Shown here in pieces: positions 12,518-20,124 of a DNA stretch of 38,074 nucleotides. Numbering within the stretch: position 1 is the first letter of the stretch; each line of letters begins with the position of its first letter. The position numbers were made by a program, and so were the translations under genes. The notes beneath the pieces were generated by a model, which was not told the origin of the DNA, did not search any database, and was given only the letters and a program-made list of their open reading frames with translations. Origin of the DNA: Isosphaeraceae bacterium (GTDB taxonomy: Bacteria > Planctomycetota > Planctomycetia > Isosphaerales > Isosphaeraceae); assembly GCA_021324445.1 (NCBI GenBank), contig JAJPJC010000085.1:1-38074 (forward strand). The letters run 5' to 3'.

Positions 12518-13544
12518 ACGGAGTCACGCAACGGCCGGTCGGGGGAGAGTGCCAGGGAGCCCCGCGACGGACTATGATAGCCCGTGGAAGGAGGCGCTGG
12601 ATCGCTACTTCGAGCGGTGCATGGTCTTCTTGTTTCCCCAGGCCCACGCCGACATCGACTGGGCCCGCGGCTATGAGATGCTGGACAAGGAGCTGCAACC
12701 AATCGTCCGCCAGGCCAAGCACGGCCGGCGCTACGTGGATAAGCTGGTCAAGGTCTGGCTCAAGAGTGGAGAGGAGCGGTGGCTGCTGATCCACGTGGAA
12801 GTGCAGGCCTGGAAGGAGGGCGACTTCCCCAAGCGGATGCATGTGTATAATCACAGAATCTTCGACCGCTATGATCAGGAGGTGATCAGCCTGGCCATCC
12901 TGGCTGACGACGACCCCGCCTGGCGGCCGAGCCAATATGGCTATGGCCGCTGGGGCTTCCGCACCAGCACTGACTTTCCCATTGTTAAGCTGCTGGACTT
13001 CGCGCCGCGCTGGCAGGAGCTGGAGGCCGACCCGAACCCGTTCGCCATGGTGGTGCTCGCCCATCTCAAGACCCTGGAGACGCGGCGGTCGCCGGCCGAC
13101 CGGCAGACCTGGAAACTGCGGCTGGTCAAGGGGCTGTACGAGCGCGGGATGGAGCCGGAAGATATACGGCAGTTGTACCGGTTCATTGACTGGATCATGG
13201 AGCTGCCGGAGGGACTGGAACAGCGCTTCGGAGAAGAGCTCACCGTCTATCAGCAGGAGACAGTTATGCCATTCCTCACGATTACGGACCGGATGTACGC
13301 GGAGAAGGTCCTGCTCCAAGGCATTGAGATCGCCCTGCAACTGAAGTTCGGCGACGAAGGCCTGAAGCTCAGTCCGGAACTCCGTGAGCTCCACGACCAC
13401 GAGTTGCTGAGTGCCGTCCTGAATGCGATTCCGACGGCGGCCAGCCCGGAGGAGCTGCGCCGGTTGTGGACGCGCAAGCGCCAGTCGAAGAAGACGAGTC
13501 AAGCGCGTTCGCCGGGCAGCTCGACGCGTCCGCGCGGGGCGTAG
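12507..13544 (+). CDS. Rpn/YhgA-like PD-(D/E)XK nuclease family protein
   Basis: 345 aa. The N-terminal third matches the family often annotated as Rpn recombination-promoting nuclease or putative transposase: SPWKEALDRYFE, then FPQAHADIDWARGYEMLDKELQ, then the PD-(D/E)XK core with Asp78 (YVDKLVKVW) and Glu98-Val-Gln100 (LLIHVEVQ). The rest is helical (LKTLETRR, RLVKGLYERGM, RFIDWIMELP) and ends in a basic tail. GGGAGG precedes ATG 12507, which lies inside the end of the LAB-N gene, giving an 11-nt overlap. Such genes move often and occur in many copies in planctomycetes and cyanobacteria; the link to lipid glycosylation is probably accidental. No terminal repeats flank it. Confidence 0.85.
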   Translation: MAGKRSHATAGRGRVPGSPATDYDSPWKEALDRYFERCMVFLFPQAHADIDWARGYEMLDKELQPIVRQAKHGRRYVDKLVKVWLKSGEERWLLIHVEVQAWKEGDFPKRMHVYNHRIFDRYDQEVISLAILADDDPAWRPSQYGYGRWGFRTSTDFPIVKLLDFAPRWQELEADPNPFAMVVLAHLKTLETRRSPADRQTWKLRLVKGLYERGMEPEDIRQLYRFIDWIMELPEGLEQRFGEELTVYQQETVMPFLTITDRMYAEKVLLQGIEIALQLKFGDEGLKLSPELRELHDHELLSAVLNAIPTAASPEELRRLWTRKRQSKKTSQARSPGSSTRPRGA

Positions 13545-13591
13545 GACGTTCAGCCCGGGCCGGGGCGTGGAACCCGGCTTGATCGGGGAGG

Positions 13592-14401
13592 TCAAGTCTC
13601 GACCGGAGCTTCCGGCGCCAGCCCCAGGAGCCGTTCGACGGCCAGGCCGATATCGGGCGCGCGCATCAGCGATTCGCCGACCAGGATCGCGGCGACCCCG
13701 GCGGCTTCGAGCCGCTCGACGTCGCCGCGGGTGCGAATGCCGCTCTCGCTGACCAGCACGACCTCGGGGGGAATCCGGTCGCGGAGCCGCAAAGTGTGCT
13801 CCAGGTCGGTCGTGAAACTCGTCAGGTCGCGGTTGTTGATCCCGACCAGCTCGGCGCCCGAGGCCAGCACGCGGGGCAGGTTGGCCGGGTCGTGGAACTC
13901 GACCAGCGCCGCCATCCCCAGCCGGCTCGCCAGCTCTCGGAGCCGGACCAGCGCCGCGTCGTCGAGGATCTCGGCGATCAGGAGGATCGCGTCGGCACCG
14001 GCCAGGCGCGCCTCGACCACCTGATAATCGTCGATCATGAAATCCTTGCGCAAGAGCGGGATCGCCACCGAGGCCCGGACCCGCGCCAGGTGCGCCAGAT
14101 GCCCCTGGAAGTAGGGCGCGTCGGTTAGTATGCTGAGGCAGGCGGCGCCGTGCTCCTGGTAGATCCGCGCGATGGCCACCGGGTCGAAATCCGCCCGGAT
14201 GACCCGGGCCGAGGGACTGGCCTTCTTCACCTCGGCAATGAGCTGGATCGGCCCGGGTCCCTCCAGTGCCGCGCGGAAGTCGCGGACCGGTGGTGCCGAC
14301 GCCGCCTGCGCCTCCAGCTCTTCCAACGGTAGCCGCCGCCGCGACGCGGCCACCTCCTGACGCTTCGACGCCACAATTTCATCCAGGATGGATCTCGTCA
14401 T
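13592..14401 (-). CDS. trpC: Indole-3-glycerol phosphate synthase
   Basis: 269 aa, the normal size for a monofunctional enzyme. It converts 1-(2-carboxyphenylamino)-1-deoxyribulose 5-phosphate to indole-3-glycerol phosphate in tryptophan synthesis. Family landmarks are ILDEIVASKRQEV at the N-terminus, AEVKKASPS with Glu57 and Lys59, LLRKDF with Lys119, Glu168 (LVEFHD), GINNRDL with Asn190, SESGI at 218-222 and GESLMR near the end. No fusion to TrpF is seen and no other trp gene is nearby. It runs convergently with the Rpn gene, with a 47-nt gap containing a small GCCGGG/CCCGGC hairpin. Confidence 0.97.
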   Translation of the reverse strand: MTRSILDEIVASKRQEVAASRRRLPLEELEAQAASAPPVRDFRAALEGPGPIQLIAEVKKASPSARVIRADFDPVAIARIYQEHGAACLSILTDAPYFQGHLAHLARVRASVAIPLLRKDFMIDDYQVVEARLAGADAILLIAEILDDAALVRLRELASRLGMAALVEFHDPANLPRVLASGAELVGINNRDLTSFTTDLEHTLRLRDRIPPEVVLVSESGIRTRGDVERLEAAGVAAILVGESLMRAPDIGLAVERLLGLAPEAPVET

Positions 14402-14917
14402 TCCAGGTCTCGTTCAATCCAACCATTCAGCCTTCGCCGCGTGCCCGAACGGGGACCGGGTGGTGCCTGCGCCCCTCGTGCCGGTGCTTTCTACTCTATC
14501 AAGTCCGCTCCGCCAGGGCAGGGATGAGGCTTTCGGTGAAAGCTGGAAGATTACGATTGATCTTTCGGGATATACGGGTGGCGCGGGCGTTCGGAGGTGC
14601 CAGCCACAATCTTGGGTTGAGAAATGGATTGCGAATCGCTCGCGACTCGTTATAGGAATAAGGGCACGACGGGGTCGATCGTCGCTGAAGACCGGCCTCA
14701 TTATTGCATCCATACTATCTTCAGTTGTGGCCAACCGAGAGGAGCGGACAGGGTTGCGGCTGACGCTGGGGTGGGGTCGTCCCGTTGGGTCGGGGATGAA
14801 GCGGATTCTGCTGTGCGGTGACGATCCTGGCCAGGTGAGCGCGGAACCAACGTGGAGACTCGCACGGCAGGAGGTCGGGCGGAATCGATCGACACCAGGG
14901 AGGACGGGAGGTTCCCG
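14402..14917. other. Gene-free stretch between divergent trpC and kinase genes
   Basis: 516 nt between two divergently read genes. The open frames here lack protein-like composition and continue over real genes. The middle (about 14480-14740) is clearly less GC-rich than its surroundings, as expected for a promoter region, but I cannot point to convincing -35/-10 pairs. GGGAGG at 14906-14911 is the ribosome site for the kinase. Confidence 0.4.
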
Positions 14918-16297
14918 ATGACGGCGAGTACACGATGTCCGAACCGAGCTTGCGGGCAGGTCTCGCAGTTGGTCGACGACCCGCTGGGCCGCATCTTCCG
15001 CTGTCCACGATGCCTGACGAAGCTGCCGACGGCCCCGGCCGCGGCCGCGGACTCGGGATGGACCGCCCTCATCAGGCCATCGCTCCATCCCGGGGTGGGG
15101 AGCTGGGAAGCGCGGGCCGGACGGGCGGCGACTCGCGGCCGGGCGGGTGCCGCCGTCGCGGTGGCTGATCCGGATGAGGAGCCCTCGTGCTTCCAGAGTG
15201 GTGAGCTGGGAGCCGTCGGGTTCGATCTCGACGAGGAGAGCCGATACGGCCCAGAGTCCGACCCGGGCTTGGATGCGGTTCACAGTAGTGCGGTCTTCAT
15301 CGAGCCGTTCTCCCATCCCGGCAGCCTGGTCTCCGCCTGGAGCACCGCGTCGAAGACCGAGGGGGTTTCCGCGACGGCCCTGGCGCCCGGCGGCGCCCAG
15401 GCGATCCGATCGAGTGTGATGACCGGCTCGGGCCAGGGAACGGTGTTCGGGCGGTTCCGGATGCTGGGCGTCCTGGGGGAGGGACAGCATGCCACGGTCT
15501 ATCGCGCCTACGATGCGATCCTCGACCGCGACGTCGCCTTGAAGGTGCCGCGCCGGGGCGTGCTCAAGTCGGCCAAGGCCTTCGAGCGGTTCCTGGGCGA
15601 GGCGCGGGCCCAGGCGCGGTTGCGGCACCCCCGGATCGTGCCGGTCTACGAGGCGGGCTGCGCCGGCGCGCGCCCTTACATCGCCATGGCCCTGATTGAA
15701 GGCCGCAGCCTGGCCGAGCGCCTGGCGGACGATGGCCCGCTGTCGCCCCGCCCCGCCGCGGAGGTCAGCGCCGACCTGGCCGAGGCGCTGGATTATGCCC
15801 ACAGTCAGGGTGTCGTCCACCGGGACGTCAAGCCGGCCAATATCCGGCTCGACAGTTCCGGCGCCGTCTACTTGATGGATTTCGGCATCGCCTACCGCCC
15901 GGATTCGGATGAGGTCCCGGTCCCGCCTGGCTCGATCCTCGGCACCCCGGCTTATGTCGCCCCGGAGCAGGCCAAGGGAGGCCAGGCCGACGTGCTGCCG
16001 GCCAGCGATCAGTACAGCCTGGGCGCCGTCCTCTACGAGTTGCTCTGCGGCCGGCCTCCGTTCAGCGGGCCCCCCTCGTATGTCCTGTTCCACGCGATTC
16101 ACCACGAACCCCCTTCGCCGCGCTCCGTGGCACCCCGCGTCCCGCGCGGCCTGGCCGCCATCTGCCTCAAGGCCCTGGCCAAACGCCCCGAGCAGCGGTA
16201 TGCCGATTGTCGGGCCCTTGCCGACGACCTGCGCCGATGGCTTCGCGGCGAAACCCCCCTGGCCTACCGCCGCGCCTGGGCCCGTCTGGGGAGATGA
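14918..16297 (+). CDS. Hanks-type Ser/Thr protein kinase with N-terminal zinc ribbon
   Basis: 459 aa. A zinc-ribbon-like head has Cys7, Cys12, Cys29 and Cys32. A low-complexity linker follows to ~residue 175. The kinase domain shows the glycine loop LGEGQHATVY (186-195), the ATP lysine Lys209 (VALKVP), the catalytic loop His301-Arg-Asp303 with VKPAN, Asp321-Phe-Gly323, and GTPAYVAPEQ. The catalytic set is complete, so it should be active. No membrane helix or C-terminal sensor domain is visible, unlike many PknB-type kinases, so it is probably cytoplasmic. The start at 14918 is set by GGGAGG 6 nt upstream; the frame is open 66 nt further without a better signal. Substrates unknown. Confidence 0.93.
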   Translation: MTASTRCPNRACGQVSQLVDDPLGRIFRCPRCLTKLPTAPAAAADSGWTALIRPSLHPGVGSWEARAGRAATRGRAGAAVAVADPDEEPSCFQSGELGAVGFDLDEESRYGPESDPGLDAVHSSAVFIEPFSHPGSLVSAWSTASKTEGVSATALAPGGAQAIRSSVMTGSGQGTVFGRFRMLGVLGEGQHATVYRAYDAILDRDVALKVPRRGVLKSAKAFERFLGEARAQARLRHPRIVPVYEAGCAGARPYIAMALIEGRSLAERLADDGPLSPRPAAEVSADLAEALDYAHSQGVVHRDVKPANIRLDSSGAVYLMDFGIAYRPDSDEVPVPPGSILGTPAYVAPEQAKGGQADVLPASDQYSLGAVLYELLCGRPPFSGPPSYVLFHAIHHEPPSPRSVAPRVPRGLAAICLKALAKRPEQRYADCRALADDLRRWLRGETPLAYRRAWARLGR

Positions 16298-16368
16298 GGC
16301 AGAAGTCGGCGCTCATCCGAAAAGCTCATCGACGCGACCGATCGTCGATCGATGCGGAACTCGCGGCC

Positions 16369-16878
16369 TCAGTCGGTCTCCGTCGACGCGCCGACTGGTT
16401 CGGGCTCGGCGGCGGCGACGCCGATCTCGAGCTCGGGTGCGACCTCCGGCTCCCGCGGGGTTTCCACGGGCGTCTGGGCGGCCTGGGCCAGGTGGGGAGA
16501 GGTCGGGTCGCCCATCGCCGTCGGCCAGATGTGGAACCCGCCCCGCGAGGAGGGAGGGATCTCCCAGAGGCCCCAGATCCCCTTCCCCTCGTTGTAACCC
16601 TGGTAGGCCACGTCGTGCTTGCCGATGTAACGCTTGGTCCAGTGGCACTTGCCGTCCTCGAGGTTGTACTTGCCGCGGATCAGGAAGGGACCGATCCGAT
16701 CGCGGCCCTCGCCGGTCATGACGCCCTGGCGGAAGCTCAGGAGCAGCTCCATCTGATGGCGGCCGGGCCAGTGATCCATCAGGAAGAAGCCGCGCCAGGG
16801 CCCGGAGGGGAACCGGGGGTCGGTCTCGGCGAGGGACTCGGGTTGGGAGGGGGAGCGCGGCGGTTGCGGGGGCATCAT
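16369..16878 (-). CDS. Unrecognised protein with a conserved-looking core
   Basis: 169 aa (or 168, since two ATG codons are adjacent). Proline-rich ends enclose a compact core at ~28-110 that contains GFFLMDHWPGRHQMELLL, IGPFLIRGKYNLEDGKCHW, KRYIGKHDVAYQGYNEG and GIWGLWEI. The core reads as repeated beta strands around Gly and aromatic residues, somewhat like MORN-type sheets. No signal peptide or catalytic motif is seen. It is convergent with the kinase gene. Codon use and composition look like real coding sequence, but the function is unknown. Confidence 0.7.
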   Translation of the reverse strand: MMPPQPPRSPSQPESLAETDPRFPSGPWRGFFLMDHWPGRHQMELLLSFRQGVMTGEGRDRIGPFLIRGKYNLEDGKCHWTKRYIGKHDVAYQGYNEGKGIWGLWEIPPSSRGGFHIWPTAMGDPTSPHLAQAAQTPVETPREPEVAPELEIGVAAAEPEPVGASTETD

Positions 16879-17298
16879 GAGCGCTGGCCTCGCGAGGTCT
16901 GGCGGCCGGCGGGGACGTGCCGGGTGTCTCGGCCGAAATCACCCCTCCTCTTCGAGTTTGGTCCGAGACCCCGCCCGGTGTCAAGCGGCCGTCACAGACC
17001 GGATGCAGTCCCCTTTCCAGGGTCGTGTCGCGGGGCTCTATCGGGTCGGTGGCTGCGTGCGAGGAGGCACTCTCGCCTCGAGTGCGCCATTCTGGATTCT
17101 CCGTCAGGTCTCGACTCCAATCTCGCGCCGTAAACTCGGAATCCATCGGCTGGAACAGCCTGGCTGAGCGAGGCATCTTGACCTTGGAGCCGCTCAGAAA
17201 GATCTTCGCCGGCACCGGCGTCGACCGGGCCGTGAAGCGCGGCCTGGCGGCCTGATTCATCAGGTTCCTCACCCGCCTCTGAGCCGGAAGGAGCGCCC
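16879..17298. other. Stretch without a supportable gene
   Basis: About 420 nt between the divergent genes at 16369 and 17299. Several open frames cross it on both strands, but none has a ribosome site, a known motif or a sensible length. AAGGAG at 17288-17293 serves the next gene. It may hold promoters for both neighbours; none is clear. Confidence 0.35.
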
Positions 17299-17586
17299 AT
17301 GATACTCGCGCTGTCGCTGATGGTCGCCGCCGGGCTCGCCTGGCGGTTGAACCTCATGCTGTACCACCCGCAGCAGTACGAGCGGTACCACCGCTTCGAG
17401 CTGGGGCTGGTCCGGGCCGAGCCCGCGGCCGCCAGGCGTTTGGCGGCCGAGGGCGAGCGGGCCCTCGCCTGGCTCGCCCGCACGGCCCGGAAGAAGCATG
17501 AAGGCCGTCGTGGAGGCCGCCTGCTCCAAGCACCGGCGCAAGGATACCCTGCCGATGCACCCGGAGCTTGTTGCACTGGTGCGTGA
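17299..17586 (+). CDS. Small membrane protein, C-terminus possibly rewritten
   Basis: 95 aa with an excellent ribosome site (AAGGAG, 5 nt before ATG). Residues 1-20 form a membrane helix (MILALSLMVAAGLAWRL), followed by a charged helical stretch (YERYHRFELGLVRAEPAAARRLAAEGERALAWL). From about residue 66 the frame runs over the integrase relic at 17498 in a different frame and reads GRRGGRLLQAPAQGYPADAP, which looks like noise. The original protein was probably of similar length with another C-terminus. Not recognised as a family. Confidence 0.5.
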   Translation: MILALSLMVAAGLAWRLNLMLYHPQQYERYHRFELGLVRAEPAAARRLAAEGERALAWLARTARKKHEGRRGGRLLQAPAQGYPADAPGACCTGA

Positions 17587-17878
17587 ATGGACGACCGGGC
17601 TTGAGCCCGATGAGCCGCTGTTCCCGCGGCTGGCGCGGAAGAAGACGTACACGATGGTCCAGAAGGACCTGGAGCGGGCTGGCATCCCCTACGAGACGCA
17701 CGAGGGGCTGGCCGACTTCCATGCCGCCGGCCGCCACAGTCACATCACGGGACTGGTCGCCTCCGGCGCGTCGATCATCGAGGCCAAGGAGCTGGCCCCC
17801 CACGCCGACATCCGGCAGACGGCGAAGTAGATCCACATCGGGATGAGTGCGAAGGCCGACGCCCTGGCGGGGCTCGTC
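17498..17878 (+). pseudogene. Tyrosine recombinase (integrase) relic
   Basis: Only the C-terminal half of the catalytic domain is left: SKHRRKDTLPMHPELVALVREW, PLFPRLARKKTY, then ADFHAAGRHSHIT (the family's H-x-x-R-H box) and LVASGASIIEAKELAPHADIRQTAK. At 17828-17830 the next codon is TAG; the frame then reads on as IHIGMSAKADALAGL. In intact relatives this point reads K/R-Y-T-H-I-G, so the stop replaces the catalytic tyrosine. The usual Arg of the final LARH box is Pro here. The N-terminal domain is missing. The relic reads toward the 3' end of ssrA, a classic integration site, so it is probably what remains of an island once inserted there. Confidence 0.8.
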
Positions 17879-17997
17879 GCTCCTAATACATGTGATATCG
17901 TTGAATTGTCGGAAATCTGTCGGGATTCGGGCGGCGTCTTGCGTCGGGAGGTGGCGCCGGGTGTCAGCGACGGCGAGGACGCCAGGACCGGGGAAAA

Positions 17998-18026
17998 CGA
18001 AAAAACCCCTTCCGGGGAAGGGGTTT
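17998..18026 (-). terminator. Intrinsic terminator of ssrA
   Basis: On the minus strand the stem AAACCCCTTCC / GGAAGGGGTTT (18026-18016 with 18013-18003) has a 2-nt loop and runs straight into a six-T tract (TTTTTTCG). It lies about 50 nt past the mature tmRNA 3' end. A second, weaker hairpin (18037-18062) lies between it and the tmRNA. A textbook rho-independent terminator. Confidence 0.92.
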
Positions 18027-18075
18027 CGTCGCGGGATGACACCGCCTTTCAGCGGGTGTCAGTTGACGTAAGTAG

Positions 18076-18440
18076 TGGAGGCGGCGGGAATTGCACCCGC
18101 GTCCCGAGACGCGTCGGCGACGGCCTCTACGTGCGTAGCCGATCGTTTGATTGTCGGCCTGGGGGCCCCGATCGGCAGGGTCCCCGACGGCTTATCCCGT
18201 CATGAATTTAACCCGAGCCGCAACAGGCGGTTAAGCTCGAGCGATCCCGAATTGGCGTCCCCGGCCGGATCTCTCGGGCAAAGATCCGGCGCGAGGCCGT
18301 CGCTGCTGTTTAGGCAGCGAGACGGAGACCAACATTGCTGTTGGCAGGTAATGGTTTGGTCGGCTTTTTACGAGGCCTGCTGACCAACCTCGGCACGCCA
18401 CCAGTCACTTCGGACATCCGGTCGATCCTGGTTCGCCCCC
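18076..18440 (-). ncRNA. ssrA: Transfer-messenger RNA (tmRNA)
   Basis: One-piece tmRNA of about 365 nt, which rescues stalled ribosomes and tags the nascent chain for proteolysis. The 5' end (18440) reads GGGGGCGAACCAGGATCGAC, matching the tmRNA consensus, and its first seven bases pair with CGCCTCC at the 3' end (18083-18077), followed by the discriminator A. The T-arm GCGGGTGCAATTCCCGC is clear. CCA is not encoded. The tag frame runs from 18345 to 18310: GCC AAC AGC AAT GTT GGT CTC ... TAA, giving ANSNVGLRLAA with the usual LAA end; one more Ala comes from the charged tmRNA. A sigma70-type promoter lies upstream and a strong terminator downstream. Confidence 0.96.
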
Positions 18441-18457
18441 GGCTTGTCCCAGAGCGA

Positions 18458-18486
18458 CCCGGGCCGACTTCAAGGCGCGGCCCGGG
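18458..18486 (-). other. Leader hairpin in front of ssrA
   Basis: A perfect 9-bp stem CCCGGGCCG / CGGCCCGGG (18458-18466 with 18478-18486) lies between the predicted promoter and the mature tmRNA 5' end. It would sit at the very 5' end of the precursor, which RNase P should trim. It is not followed by T residues, so it is not a normal terminator. Confidence 0.55.
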
Positions 18487-18492
18487 CAGATC

Positions 18493-18520
18493 ATTATTCG
18501 TTCTACGATCGCCAGGTCAA
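18493..18520 (-). promoter_or_regulatory. ssrA: Sigma70-type promoter of ssrA
   Basis: On the minus strand: -35 TTGACC (18520-18515), 16-nt spacer, -10 AATAAT (18498-18493). Each box has five of six consensus bases. Transcription would begin near 18486, about 45 nt before the mature tmRNA 5' end. It lies downstream of the TlpA-like gene on the same strand, so ssrA can be expressed on its own. Confidence 0.7.
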
Positions 18521-18561
18521 GCGGGTTCGCGGGCTGGAAGGGGCGATCGAGTCGGGTTCGC

Positions 18562-20010
18562 TCACCGGGCCTCCGGCTGGGAATCCTTCTTGGCCGGGCG
18601 CTCCAGCGGAACCAGCGGCTTTCCCTCCCGCAGCGCACCGATTTCCCTGGCCAGCGACGTGTGCAACGGCTCCTGGGGATCCGGGTTGTAGCCCACGTGG
18701 GCCGACTGCACAATTCCCTTGGCGTCGAGGATCACCAGCGTGGGGTACCCTTCGACGTCGAACGCGTTGCCGACCGAGTTGCTGGGATCCAGACCGATCC
18801 GTCCCACCGGGTTGCCGGTCAGCGTGATCGCCTTGTCGTGGAGCGTCTTCTCGACCAGCTTGCGGACCTCGGACAGCTCATCGGGATGGTTGTCCTGGCT
18901 CAGGGCCACAATGAGCACGTCGTTCTGGGCTCCGGCGTACTGTTCGATGAGCTTCTGGATCTCGGGCAGTTCCATCAAGCAGGGGCCGCACCAGGTGGCC
19001 CAGAAGTCGAGCACGACGACCTTGCCCGCCAGCTCGGCCTTGGTGACGGTCCGGGTCTTCCCCGGCCCGTCGAGCAGGGTCAGGGAGAAGTCGGGCGCGG
19101 GCTTGCCCAGCTTCTCCTCGACGGCATGCCGGGGAGCAGCCCCACCGCCGGGCTGGTCCCTCAGGGACTCGACCCGGGTGAAGCCGTTGGGAGCCTCGAA
19201 GGCGAACGAACGATCCTGGGCGACCCGGGTCGCGACGGCCCCGGCCGTCCAGCCGAACTGCTCGATGGAGAGACTTTGCCCCGGAGGCGCACTCCGGGCC
19301 AGTTGCGCCGGGTCGAGCTTCAGCTCGATCGCCGAGAGCAGCTTGGTGGAGGGATCGACGCGGAGCAAGAGGTCGGGGCCGTCCACGACGTCGATCAGGA
19401 GGGCCGAGCTGTCGGGTTGGGCGGCTGGGGCCGGCCGGCCGTCGCGGGGCGCCGGCACCGCAGGCGCGCGCTGAATCCTGCCCCCCATCTGGTCGACCAG
19501 GACGTCCGGATTGGCGCCGGTGAGCAGGCTCAGGAGCACGAACATCGGACCGGTGGTCGGCCCGCCGAAGAGCAACGCCCCGGCCGGTCCCTCCCGCAGG
19601 GTGTCCAGGCCGATCGTCGCGGGCGCGGGAGCCGTCATGTACTTCTTCCACGGCTCCTCGACGGTCGTCAAGGTCGTGCCGTCGCTGATCAGCCGGACCG
19701 CACCGGCATCGAGATCCAGCTTGTTGGGCCGCACGAACGTCAGCTTCAGCGGCCGGACCTGCCTGTGAGCCTTGCCACCGAGCGTCATCGCGATGACAAT
19801 CTGGCCCTGGTCGGAGTAGGAGGACAGGCCCCGATAGGCCCTCGCCACCTGCTCGAGGACCGCCCGGGCCGCCGGGTCATCCGCGCGGGTGGCCTTGGTC
19901 TTCTCGTCTCGAGCCAACGCGCGGGTGCCCAGGACGAGCCCCAGGACACCCGCGACGGCCAGCCCGAACGCCCAGACCCCGCTCAAATGTCGTCTCGGAA
20001 AGATCGTCAT
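18562..20010 (-). CDS. Exported TlpA-like thioredoxin-fold protein with a LolA/DUF2092-like N-terminal domain
   Basis: 482 aa. A signal peptide or anchor (residues ~10-34, ending ALA) is followed by a region (~45-285) that looks like a lipoprotein-carrier (DUF2092/LolA-type) beta fold: VLEQVARAYRGLSSYSDQG, LKLTFVRPNKL, LISDGTTLTTVEEPWKKY. The C-terminal ~180 residues are a TlpA/ResA-type thioredoxin domain with the redox pair Cys341-Gly-Pro-Cys344 (FWATWCGPC) and cis-Pro423 (GYPT). It should work as an envelope thiol-disulphide oxidoreductase; such proteins serve, among other things, cytochrome c maturation, which would suit the heptaheme proteins at the right end, but no link is shown. A weak AGGAA site precedes the ATG. 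Confidence 0.88.
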   Translation of the reverse strand: MTIFPRRHLSGVWAFGLAVAGVLGLVLGTRALARDEKTKATRADDPAARAVLEQVARAYRGLSSYSDQGQIVIAMTLGGKAHRQVRPLKLTFVRPNKLDLDAGAVRLISDGTTLTTVEEPWKKYMTAPAPATIGLDTLREGPAGALLFGGPTTGPMFVLLSLLTGANPDVLVDQMGGRIQRAPAVPAPRDGRPAPAAQPDSSALLIDVVDGPDLLLRVDPSTKLLSAIELKLDPAQLARSAPPGQSLSIEQFGWTAGAVATRVAQDRSFAFEAPNGFTRVESLRDQPGGGAAPRHAVEEKLGKPAPDFSLTLLDGPGKTRTVTKAELAGKVVVLDFWATWCGPCLMELPEIQKLIEQYAGAQNDVLIVALSQDNHPDELSEVRKLVEKTLHDKAITLTGNPVGRIGLDPSNSVGNAFDVEGYPTLVILDAKGIVQSAHVGYNPDPQEPLHTSLAREIGALREGKPLVPLERPAKKDSQPEAR

Positions 20011-20124
20011 GAGGATGGGATTCCTGGGGAAACGGGAGCCGGCCTGACCATCACGGCGGACTGTCCGCTGCCGGCCGACCGGCGGGGAGATCTCGCGGGC
20101 GTCATTGTAGGCCCGGCTTCGGCC

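Noticed and set aside
13559..13578. Terminator between the Rpn gene and trpC
   Set aside because: GCCGGG/CCCGGC is only 6 bp and no T-run follows; too weak to list as a feature.
17843..18205. 120-aa frame downstream of the integrase relic
   Set aside because: It begins with the decayed integrase end and then runs through the ssrA terminator and the tRNA-like domain (GGGGNCTRVP is the T-arm read in reverse).
18075..18383. Open frame starting MEAAGIAPASRDASATASTC
   Set aside because: It is the antisense reading of the tmRNA 3' half; I recall such spurious proteins from tmRNA loci.
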